NCBI GenBank assembly: GCA_910586575.1
Contig: CAJUJQ010000052.1
Location: 1 to 19,033 of the forward strand
Source: an uncultured Clostridia bacterium
GTDB lineage: Bacteria; Bacillota; Clostridia; Oscillospirales; Butyricicoccaceae
Length of the DNA: 19,033 bases
Direction of reading: 5' to 3'
The notes beneath the pieces are model-generated. The model was not told the DNA's origin and ran no database searches. It worked only from the letters and a program-made list of their open reading frames with translations. A program made the translations under genes and the position numbers. Of the stretch, positions 13,276 to 19,033 are shown in pieces. The stretch's first letter is position 1, and each line of letters opens with the position of its first letter.

Positions 13276-14661
13276 ATGAAAAAACAACGAAGCAGCTTCA
13301 CTGGCCAGATTGGATTCGTTCTGGCTGCGGCAGGCTCAGCGGTTGGGCTGGGCAACATCTGGCGGTTCCCGTACCTTGCCGCTCAATGCGGCGGCGGCAT
13401 ATTCCTGCTGGTATATATTATACTGGCGGTGACCTTTGGCTTTGCGCTGATGCTCGCCGAGGTCGCCATCGGGCGCAAGACCCGGCTGTCCTCCATCGGC
13501 GCCTACGGCAAGCTTGACCGGCGCTTCTCGCCGCTGGGCCTGGTTGGCTCGGCTGTCCCCGCGATTATCGTGCCTTACTACTGCGTGATCGGCGGCTGGG
13601 TCACCAAGTATTTTTTTGAGTTCGCGCGGGGGCGCTGCCATGAGATTGCCGCGGACGCGGACGGTTATTTTGACGGCTTCATTACCGCGAGCGCACGGTT
13701 CCTGGATAACCCGATGCCGTGGTTCCTCATTTTTCTGCTGCTGACCGCAATTTGTGTGCTGGCTGGCGTGGACAAGGGCATTGAAAAGGTGAGCACCTTC
13801 CTGATGCCTGTTCTTGTTGTGCTTTCGATTGTGGTTGCTTTTTTTTCGGTTACCCGCCCCGGCGCGCTGGAAGGCGTGAAATATTACCTTCTGCCGGATT
13901 TCTCCCATTTCTCGGCTATGACGGTGCTGGCGGCCATGGGACAGCTGTTTTATTCCATGTCGATTGCAATGGGTATCATGATTACCTATGGTTCCTATAT
14001 GAAAAAAGAGGACGACCTTGAGCGCTCCATCGGACAGATTGAACTATTCGACACCGCGATTGCGTTTCTCGCGGGGCTGATGATTATCCCGGCGGTATTC
14101 GCGTTTTCGGGCGGCGACGAATCGGCGCTCGGCAAAGGCCCCGGGCTGATGTTCGTCACACTGCCGCGCGTCTTTGCCGATATGGAGCTTGGCGGGCTGA
14201 TCGGGACGCTGTTTTTCCTGCTGGTGCTGTTCGCGGCGTTGACCTCGGCAATTTCGCTGCTCGAAACCGTGGTTTCCATTGTGGACGACAAGGCGCATTG
14301 GGGACGGCAGCGCTCTACCATCGCCGTTACGGTATTTGTCTTTGCGCTCGGTTCGCTGTCCTGCTACGGCTACGGTAGCGGTATCATCGGCGCAATCAAG
14401 CCGTTCGGTATGGCGTTCCTGGACTTTTTCGATTTCCTGTCCAACTCGGTGATTATGCCAATCGTTGCGTTCTTCACCTGTATCCTGATCGGCTGGGTCA
14501 CCGGCACCAACATCGTTTCGGATGAGGTCGAGCTGTCCGGCCCCTTCCGCCGCAAGCACTTATTTGAGCTGATGATCAAATGGATCGCGCCCATCTGCCT
14601 GGTGGCGGTGCTGGTTTCCTCCGTTTTGGAAAACCTCGGCTATCTGCGCTACGGAAGGTAA
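13276..14661 (+). CDS. Sodium:neurotransmitter symporter (NSS/SNF) family transporter
   Basis: A 461-residue membrane protein with about 11 hydrophobic segments. The first carries the NSS signature GFVLAAAGSAVGLGNIWRFPYL, the unwound helix that binds sodium and substrate in LeuT/MhsT-type transporters. CGGGIFLLVY and the ALTSAISLLE segment near residue 325 also fit. Bacterial members typically import amino acids such as tryptophan, leucine or tyrosine with sodium; the substrate here is not assigned. Length and the apparent 11 rather than 12 segments suit the prokaryotic group. The ATG at 13276 follows AAGGGG. It is monocistronic, with a strong terminator downstream. Confidence 0.92.
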   Translation: MKKQRSSFTGQIGFVLAAAGSAVGLGNIWRFPYLAAQCGGGIFLLVYIILAVTFGFALMLAEVAIGRKTRLSSIGAYGKLDRRFSPLGLVGSAVPAIIVPYYCVIGGWVTKYFFEFARGRCHEIAADADGYFDGFITASARFLDNPMPWFLIFLLLTAICVLAGVDKGIEKVSTFLMPVLVVLSIVVAFFSVTRPGALEGVKYYLLPDFSHFSAMTVLAAMGQLFYSMSIAMGIMITYGSYMKKEDDLERSIGQIELFDTAIAFLAGLMIIPAVFAFSGGDESALGKGPGLMFVTLPRVFADMELGGLIGTLFFLLVLFAALTSAISLLETVVSIVDDKAHWGRQRSTIAVTVFVFALGSLSCYGYGSGIIGAIKPFGMAFLDFFDFLSNSVIMPIVAFFTCILIGWVTGTNIVSDEVELSGPFRRKHLFELMIKWIAPICLVAVLVSSVLENLGYLRYGR

Positions 14662-14691
14662 CCGGCGGCGGTCCTGCCCGATATGTAAAAG

Positions 14692-14734
14692 CTGCCTTTC
14701 ATGATTGTTTTATGGTCATGAAAGGCAGTTTTTT
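14692..14734. terminator. Bidirectional terminator between symporter and flavoprotein genes
   Basis: A perfect 13-bp stem (CTGCCTTTCATGA 14692-14704, TCATGAAAGGCAG 14716-14728) is followed on the plus strand by six T (14729-14734). On the minus strand the same stem is followed by C and four T, so it can also end the convergent gene at 14749. Confidence 0.9.
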
Positions 14735-14748
14735 ATGCTGTCCTGTTT

Positions 14749-15366
14749 TCAGCGGATAAAATTCGTCCGTTCGGGCGCTTCCTTTTCGGGAAGGCCGAAC
14801 CGCTCCCTGCCGAGCGCGATGCTCTTCATCAGGAAGCTCATATTCCGTGCCAGCGTCCGCATGGTTTGACGCCCTTCAGCGTCCCGTTCCGCCTCGCCGG
14901 GGGCGCGGCCATGGATGCTGTTCCAATACTGGCTGGTGGCAATCGGCATGCCGGAAATGGCAAAGAACTTATTCAGCTCGTCAAAGGTCGCGGAAAGCCC
15001 GCCGCGCCGCGCTGCCACAACCGCCGCGCCAACCTTCATTGTTTTGTCGAACGGCGTGCTGTAAAACAGCCGCGTCAGGAACGCAACCAGCGTCGCGTTG
15101 GCCGAGGCGTAATAGACTGGGCTGCCAACAACCAAGCCGTCACATCCGGCGAACTTCGCCGCCGCTTCATTCACCGCGTCGTCAAAAACGCATTTGCCCT
15201 TCGCCGCGCACTGCCCGCAGCCGATACAGCCCCGGATTGCCTGGTTCCCGATATGCATCAGCTCGGTTCCAATACCCTCCCGGGCGAAAACCTGCTCCAT
15301 TTCGTGCAGCGCAACCGCTGTGTTGCCGTTCGCCTTCGGGCTGCCGTTGACGATAAGTACCTTCAT
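14749..15366 (-). CDS. Iron-sulfur flavoprotein / NADPH-dependent FMN reductase family
   Basis: A 206-residue flavodoxin-fold protein. The FMN phosphate loop is NGSPKANGNTA (7-17), and the second flavin loop is VVGSPVYYASANA. Between them is C47-x2-C50-x2-C53-x5-C59, matching the compact CX2CX2CX4-7C motif that binds a [4Fe-4S] cluster in Isf-type iron-sulfur flavoproteins. It probably transfers electrons between flavin and cluster in the cytoplasm; the physiological partner is unknown. The ATG at 15366 follows AAGGAGG. The gene has its own promoter and shares a terminator with the convergent symporter gene. Confidence 0.85.
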   Translation of the reverse strand: MKVLIVNGSPKANGNTAVALHEMEQVFAREGIGTELMHIGNQAIRGCIGCGQCAAKGKCVFDDAVNEAAAKFAGCDGLVVGSPVYYASANATLVAFLTRLFYSTPFDKTMKVGAAVVAARRGGLSATFDELNKFFAISGMPIATSQYWNSIHGRAPGEAERDAEGRQTMRTLARNMSFLMKSIALGRERFGLPEKEAPERTNFIR

Positions 15367-15413
15367 TTGATTTCCTCCTTCGCCAGATAACGGTTCTGAA
15401 TTTATGTACAGGC

Positions 15414-15442
15414 AGTATATCATATGATTGCGGCGATTGCAA
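15414..15442 (-). promoter_or_regulatory. Sigma-A-type promoter of the flavoprotein gene
   Basis: On the minus strand, TTGCAA (15442-15437) and TATACT (15419-15414) are 17 bases apart. They match four and five of six consensus bases. Transcription would start about 40 bases before the ATG at 15366. Confidence 0.6.
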
Positions 15443-15490
15443 CCGGATTGCCGCGGATTACGCACTGCTTTCAAAGGAGGAGCACGCTTT

Positions 15491-15739
15491 ATGACAGAAA
15501 CCGAACGGAAAACGCTTCAAAACACCCCGCTTCGCAAAATTGCCCCCCTGCGGCAGCTGGATGAAGTTCACATCGACCGGACGCTTCCGCAGGCCGAACG
15601 GCTCGAACAGTTTTGCGCGCAAATCGGCAACCCTTATTGCTTCCTGTGCGGCGGCACCCCGGTGAAGCTCCGCTTTGCGGAGGACGGGGAGCCGCTCGAA
15701 AGCATCCTCATGCGCTATTTTACGAACCAGAAGCGCTGA
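15491..15739 (+). CDS. Small conserved hypothetical protein (DUF6870-like)
   Basis: An 82-residue soluble protein. The C-terminal half, ERLEQFCAQIGNPYCFLCGGTPVKLRFAEDGEPLES, has the pattern I associate with DUF6870, seen in Clostridia: an Asp/Arg-containing first half, then IGNPYCF, then VK..FA. The family has no known function. Two Cys lie in CFLCGG, too few for a full metal site by themselves. The ATG at 15491 follows AAAGGAGG, so translation is likely efficient. It diverges from the flavoprotein gene, and its last 20 bases overlap the end of the convergent acetolactate synthase gene. No promoter was clearly identified. Confidence 0.6.
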   Translation: MTETERKTLQNTPLRKIAPLRQLDEVHIDRTLPQAERLEQFCAQIGNPYCFLCGGTPVKLRFAEDGEPLESILMRYFTNQKR

Positions 15740-17930
15740 GCGTCTCGGCGGCGACACAGCCGCCCCGGATGATGGTCAGCCGCCCCGCAAATCGTGCCCG
15801 CAGGGCGTCCAGAAATGCACCGCTGCCGCCCCGCATATGCTGTAACAGTATGGACGGCCCGCTCGAGTCCAGCACCTCCGCGCCGAACGCCGCCGCCATC
15901 CGCGGAAGCCCGTCCTGCTCCTCCCTGGTACAGCCATCCACCCGCGCAAACAGGATTTCCCGCAGATAGATTTCCTGCCCGGTGTAATCCACCACACGGA
16001 TGACCTCGACACAGCGCTCAAGCTGCCGTTTTACCTGCGCATAGGTGCAGCTGTCGCTGATCAGCCCGATGGTCATGCGCGAAATGGTTTCATCCTCGGT
16101 GACACCGACTGTCAGGCTGTCCAGATTGTAGCCCTTGCCGGAGAACAGCCCCGCAATCCGCGCCAGGACGCCGGCTTCATTCTCCACAAACAGGCAAAGC
16201 CATCGCTTTTCCACCCCTCCTTCCAGAGCCATGTCCCGCAGGCTGCCCCCCGGCGGCACGATGGGCATAACATTGCATTCCGGCGCAATCAGGAATTCAA
16301 TCACGGTCGGTGTTTTCCGGTTCTGCCGCGCGCGGGCGAGCGCTGCCGGGATTTGTTCCGCTTCGGTGACCCGGATGCCTGCCGCGCCGCAGCTCTCCGC
16401 CAGCCGGACAAAATCCGGCAGGTAAGGCGGACACTGCCGGGCATCGCAGGCGGGCGGGCAGCTGTTCCGCCGCCGCATACAAGTCCCCGCGTACCGCCGC
16501 CCATAGAATTGCTCCTGCCACTGCCGGACATTGCCCAGCCAACCGTTATTCAGGATACAGACGATGAGCGGCAGCCCGTACACGGCGGCGGTCACAAGCT
16601 CCTGCATATTCATCTGCATGCCGCCGTCCCCGGTAATCACAACCACCGGCTGCCCCGGATTCCCGAGCTGTGCCCCGACTGCGGCAGGCAGGCCATAGCC
16701 CATCGTCCCCAGCCCGCCCGAGGTCAGCAGCCGATGGTCCGTGTCCAGCTCCAGGAACTGCGACGCCCACAGCTGGTTCTGCCCGACATCGGTGCAGAAA
16801 AACACGCGTGGGAATGCCCGGTTGATTTCCGAAAGGATTGCCTGCGGCGACAGCCCGGGGGTGTGCACGGCCAGGGGATGCGCCTGCTTCCATTCCGCAA
16901 TCTGGTTGCGCCATCCGTCAGCCGGCAGCGGCCCCGCTTGTTCCAGCAGCGCGCCAAGGGCCTGTTTCGCGTCGGCAGTAATCGAAAGATCAACCTCCAC
17001 GTCACGCGAAACCGACGACGCGTCGATATCCAGCCGGATGATGCACGCATTCTCCGCGAAGGCTTCCGGCCCGCCGGTAATTCGGTCGTTGAACCGCACC
17101 CCGACTGCAAACAGCACGTCACATCGGCTGACGGCGGTATGGGCGGCATAGCTCCCATGGATTCCAAGGTTGCCGACGTACAGCGGATGGGATGAGGGCA
17201 CCGCGCCTTTTCCCATTATGGTAGTCACGACCGGCACGCCTGTCCGTTCTGCCAGCCGCGTCAGCTCGGGTTCCGCGTGCGCAATGTGGACGCCGCCGCC
17301 TGCCAGAAACAGCGGCCGCTCGGCATGGCGCAGCCGGTCGAGCGCTGCCCGCAGCTGTCCGGGAGAAGCGCTGCCGGCCGGCGGGCAGCCGCGGACGGTG
17401 ATTTCCGCCGGGTAGGTATCATCGCCGTATGCCTGCTGGATATCCTTGGGCAGCTCGACGACAACAACCCCCGGCCTGGCCGTCCGCGCAACCAAAAACG
17501 CCTTTTTAATGGTCTCGGCAAGCCGCGCCCGGTCGCGTACCGTAACGGCATATTTGCAGATTCCACAGGTCATGCCGACCAAATCAACCTCCTGGAACGC
17601 GTCGTTCCCAAGCAGCCGGGTCGGCACCTGCCCCGCAAAGCAGACCAGCGGCACGCTGTCATAATTAGCGGTCGCAATGCCAGTAACCATATTGGTTGCC
17701 CCCGGCCCGCTGGTTACCATGCAGACGCCGGTTTTCCCGGTCGAGCGGGCATAGCCGTCCGCCGCATGCACCAGCCCCTGCTCATGGCGCGGCACAATCA
17801 GCCGGATTCCTGTCTGACCGTAAAGCGCGTCAAACAGGTCGATTGCCTGCCCGCCGGGGTAGGCAAACAGCGTGTCCACCCCTTCTTCCTTCAGGGCCTT
17901 TACCCACAGCTGTGCCCCTGTGATTTCCAT
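15720..17930 (-). CDS. ilvB: Fused acetolactate synthase, large plus small subunit
   Basis: A 736-residue protein joining both subunits of the first branched-chain amino-acid enzyme, which makes acetolactate or acetohydroxybutyrate from pyruvate. Residues 1-550 are the ThDP-dependent catalytic part: catalytic E50 in RHEQGLVHAADGYAR, FAD-binding middle domain, and ThDP/Mg motif GDGG (434-437) to N461-N462. Residues 577-650 are an ACT domain (FVENEAGVLARIAGLFSGKGYNLDSL), and 655-727 the small-subunit C-terminal domain. IlvN/IlvH usually come as separate genes and give valine feedback. A segment at about 486-504 is an insertion rich in Arg and Cys (C484, C491, C495, C500), replacing a few residues between RRYAGT and PDFVRLAE. 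The ATG at 17930 follows GGGAGG. Probable control by the upstream TetR gene. Confidence 0.93.
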   Translation of the reverse strand: MEITGAQLWVKALKEEGVDTLFAYPGGQAIDLFDALYGQTGIRLIVPRHEQGLVHAADGYARSTGKTGVCMVTSGPGATNMVTGIATANYDSVPLVCFAGQVPTRLLGNDAFQEVDLVGMTCGICKYAVTVRDRARLAETIKKAFLVARTARPGVVVVELPKDIQQAYGDDTYPAEITVRGCPPAGSASPGQLRAALDRLRHAERPLFLAGGGVHIAHAEPELTRLAERTGVPVVTTIMGKGAVPSSHPLYVGNLGIHGSYAAHTAVSRCDVLFAVGVRFNDRITGGPEAFAENACIIRLDIDASSVSRDVEVDLSITADAKQALGALLEQAGPLPADGWRNQIAEWKQAHPLAVHTPGLSPQAILSEINRAFPRVFFCTDVGQNQLWASQFLELDTDHRLLTSGGLGTMGYGLPAAVGAQLGNPGQPVVVITGDGGMQMNMQELVTAAVYGLPLIVCILNNGWLGNVRQWQEQFYGRRYAGTCMRRRNSCPPACDARQCPPYLPDFVRLAESCGAAGIRVTEAEQIPAALARARQNRKTPTVIEFLIAPECNVMPIVPPGGSLRDMALEGGVEKRWLCLFVENEAGVLARIAGLFSGKGYNLDSLTVGVTEDETISRMTIGLISDSCTYAQVKRQLERCVEVIRVVDYTGQEIYLREILFARVDGCTREEQDGLPRMAAAFGAEVLDSSGPSILLQHMRGGSGAFLDALRARFAGRLTIIRGGCVAAETLSASGS

Positions 17931-17953
17931 GTATGTTCCTCCCTTCGATGTAT

Positions 17954-17965
17954 GCAAACACTTGC
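17954..17965. promoter_or_regulatory. Possible TetR operator before the acetolactate synthase gene
   Basis: GCAAACACTTGC, an imperfect palindrome with GCAA/TTGC ends, lies 24-35 bases upstream of the start codon at 17930. Its reverse orientation matches the site at the tetR promoter (18609-18620) at 11 of 12 positions. Two copies in two leaders of the same module suggest one regulator. Confidence 0.5.
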
Positions 17966-17986
17966 TTGCTTCCCGGCGGTTTTTTT

Positions 17987-18010
17987 GGTACTGCCGTTTC
18001 CGACAGTACC
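17987..18010 (-). promoter_or_regulatory. RNA hairpin with GAAA tetraloop between tetR and ilvB
   Basis: In minus-strand RNA, GGUACUGUCG and CGGCAGUACC form a 10-bp stem (one G-U pair) closed by GAAA, a GNRA tetraloop. Seven A follow it, not U, so it is not an intrinsic terminator. It lies just after the tetR stop. It could stabilise mRNA ends, act as an additional protein-binding palindrome, or separate expression of the two genes. Confidence 0.4.
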
Positions 18011-18017
18011 TGAATGT

Positions 18018-18593
18018 TCAGCCATTCAGCTTTAGGACGAACAGCGCGACCTGATTTGCAATATAAGTATCCGCGTCCACCGTGGAAAGGGTATCCTGAA
18101 AGGACGCCCGCAGGAACGTATAGCCAAAGGTGGAGGCAAAAAACATCAGCGCAAGCGTATCGAAATCCGCCTGCGGGATAGCCCCCTTTTCTGCCATCGC
18201 GTTCAGGTAACCGGTCAGCGCAGACAGGAACGTCCGTGGAACCTCCCGGATGAGCGGCGCGGTGTCCGTGTAAATCTGCGGGGCGCGCAGCCCGATGGAC
18301 AGGTTTACAAAGTCCGGCGTCATACGCTCCATATAGGCCCGCATGAACATTTCAAGGTCGGTTTGCAGCGACCATGTCACATTTTGGAAGACTTCCGGCG
18401 CGATACCGGCACGCCACCCGGCTTGGCTGACCCCCTGCAAAACAATATCCTTTTTGCTCTTGAATTTGCGGAACAGGGTGCACTCGTTCACGCCTGCCGT
18501 CCGCGCGATTTCCTTTGTCGTCATCGCCGCGTAGCCCTGGTCACGCACCAGCGCCATGGCCGCGTCAATAATTTTCTGGCTTGTCTCATCCAA
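18018..18593 (-). CDS. TetR-family transcriptional regulator
   Basis: A 191-residue repressor-type protein. The N-terminal HTH runs IIDAAMALVRDQGYAAMTTKEIARTAGVNECTLFRKFKSK. The C-terminal ligand domain is all-helical and belongs to no subfamily I can name surely. The start is inferred as TTG at 18593: GGAGG (18606-18602) lies eight bases upstream. The in-frame ATG at 18626 falls inside the promoter -10 element, and the ATG at 18608 has no ribosome site and would overlap the operator. It is upstream of the acetolactate synthase gene on the same strand, 87 bases apart, and both leaders carry one motif. Autorepression plus control of ilvB is the likely scheme; the ligand is unknown. Confidence 0.88.
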   Translation of the reverse strand: MDETSQKIIDAAMALVRDQGYAAMTTKEIARTAGVNECTLFRKFKSKKDIVLQGVSQAGWRAGIAPEVFQNVTWSLQTDLEMFMRAYMERMTPDFVNLSIGLRAPQIYTDTAPLIREVPRTFLSALTGYLNAMAEKGAIPQADFDTLALMFFASTFGYTFLRASFQDTLSTVDADTYIANQVALFVLKLNG

Positions 18594-18608
18594 AGGTACC
18601 GCCTCCAT

Positions 18609-18620
18609 GCAAGTGTTTAC
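18609..18620. promoter_or_regulatory. Possible TetR operator overlapping the tetR transcription start
   Basis: GCAAGTGTTTAC (minus strand GTAAACACTTGC) lies between the -10 element (18630-18625) and the ribosome site (18606-18602), where a bound repressor would block transcription. It is 11/12 identical to the site at 17954-17965. Confidence 0.5.
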
Positions 18621-18624
18621 TCTC

Positions 18625-18653
18625 ATTGTAGCAGGTCGCGCCGGGAATGTCAA
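18625..18653 (-). promoter_or_regulatory. Strong sigma-A promoter of tetR
   Basis: On the minus strand, a perfect TTGACA (18653-18648) and TACAAT (18630-18625) are 17 bases apart. This is the closest match to consensus in the window. It likely also serves ilvB by readthrough. Confidence 0.75.
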
Positions 18654-18708
18654 TGCGCAGCCCCGCTTTTTTTATCGGGACAAGCATGCGATTGAAAAGC
18701 CTGGCTTC

Positions 18709-18969
18709 TCAGCGTTCGCGGGTAAATGCCTGCCCTTCTTCCTGTTCCCTGAGCGCTTTTTCCATAGCAAGCACCAATTTATGCGGCGGGACATCCAAAG
18801 CAGACGCGATTTTGAAAAGCGTGTCAATGGTTGGGCTTCGAAGCCCCCGTTCAATCTTGCTGTAATGCGTCCGATCCAGTCCGGCCAGCCCGCTTAACAC
18901 TTCCTGCGACATTTCTTTTGATTTACGTGCTTTTTGAATTACTTTTCCAATTAAATCGGCACTTATCAT
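18709..18969 (-). CDS. XRE-family helix-turn-helix regulator
   Basis: An 86-residue protein that is almost entirely one HTH_3/Cro-C1 domain. Residues 6-62 read IGKVIQKARKSKEMSQEVLSGLAGLDRTHYSKIERGLRSPTIDTLFKIASALDV, with the DNA-recognition turn around SQEVLSGLAGLDRTHYSKIE. A short charged C-terminal tail follows. Such small regulators usually act as dimers at palindromic sites, and an 8-bp inverted repeat overlaps its own start. GAGGTG lies before the ATG at 18969. It ends 55 bases before the tetR promoter and seems to be a separate unit. Targets are unknown. Confidence 0.88.
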   Translation of the reverse strand: MISADLIGKVIQKARKSKEMSQEVLSGLAGLDRTHYSKIERGLRSPTIDTLFKIASALDVPPHKLVLAMEKALREQEEGQAFTRER

Positions 18970-18994
18970 ACAGACACCTCGGTAAAGTCTGTAT
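18968..18994. promoter_or_regulatory. Inverted repeat over the XRE start: possible autoregulatory operator
   Basis: ATACAGAC (18968-18975) and GTCTGTAT (18987-18994) form a perfect 8-bp inverted repeat with an 11-base spacer. It covers the ribosome site and the start codon of the XRE gene. Cro/C1-type proteins commonly bind such sites. A plus-strand TATAAT (18992-18997) abuts it and could belong to a divergent gene beyond the window, but its -35 is poor. Confidence 0.45.
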
Positions 18995-19033
18995 AATGGT
19001 GTAAAATAAAAATAGCCAAAGTGCGAAGCATCA

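Noticed and set aside
16353..18035. Long plus-strand ORFs (280 and 252 codons) across the acetolactate synthase gene
   Set aside because: Shadow frames opposite strongly conserved coding sequence; no ribosome sites or family similarity.
1..19033. CRISPR arrays, transposase or integrase genes, toxin-antitoxin or defence operons
   Set aside because: No regularly spaced direct repeats and no such protein families were found; the lone XRE regulator has no toxin partner in the window.

Overview
The window looks like a chromosomal segment of a GC-rich, endospore-forming member of the Clostridia (Oscillospiraceae/Ruminococcaceae-like). The evidence is the spore genes spoVAC, spoVAD, yqfC and yqfD, the Firmicutes-type block yqfC-yqfD-phoH-ybeY-dgkA-era-yqzL-recO, purine-rich Shine-Dalgarno sites before most genes, and sites resembling sigma-A, sigma-E and sigma-G promoters. 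The taxon is an inference from gene content; no rRNA or tRNA gene was seen.

Layout. 1-657 has no confident gene. A DUF2971 gene (658-1500, +) converges on a two-gene minus-strand c-di-GMP operon: a response regulator/GGDEF diguanylate cyclase followed by a PilZ protein. Next is a minus-strand ECF-transporter S component. Divergent from it is spoVAC-spoVAD with a good sigma-G-type promoter, but spoVAD stops after about two thirds of its normal length and spoVAE is absent. A DNA-3-methyladenine glycosylase I gene (tag) follows. A sigma-E-like promoter overlaps the tag stop codon and would drive yqfC-yqfD. A 214-bp intergenic element with terminal inverted repeats separates yqfD from the overlapping phoH-ybeY-dgkA genes. 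Then come an RNHCP zinc protein, a frameshifted small membrane-protein ORF, era, a tiny yqzL-like gene missed by ordinary length cut-offs, and recO. A sodium:neurotransmitter symporter-family gene ends at a bidirectional terminator shared with a convergent iron-sulfur flavoprotein gene. A small DUF6870-like gene overlaps, tail to tail, a fused large-plus-small-subunit acetolactate synthase. Upstream of that, on the same strand, are a TetR-family regulator and an XRE-family regulator.

How the genes fit together. yqfC/yqfD and spoVAC/spoVAD belong to mother-cell and forespore programmes and carry matching promoter types. The phoH-ybeY-dgkA-era-recO group is housekeeping (rRNA maturation, undecaprenol/diacylglycerol phosphorylation, ribosome assembly, recombination). 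The right end is a regulatory/metabolic module: the tetR promoter region and the acetolactate synthase leader share a 12-bp site (11 of 12 identical), which suggests that TetR represses itself and the acetolactate synthase. I did not find a wholly new defence or mobile system. The most interesting leads are the truncated spoVAD, the TetR-acetolactate synthase link, the Cys4 insertion in that enzyme, the inverted-repeat element before phoH, and two overlooked small genes around era.
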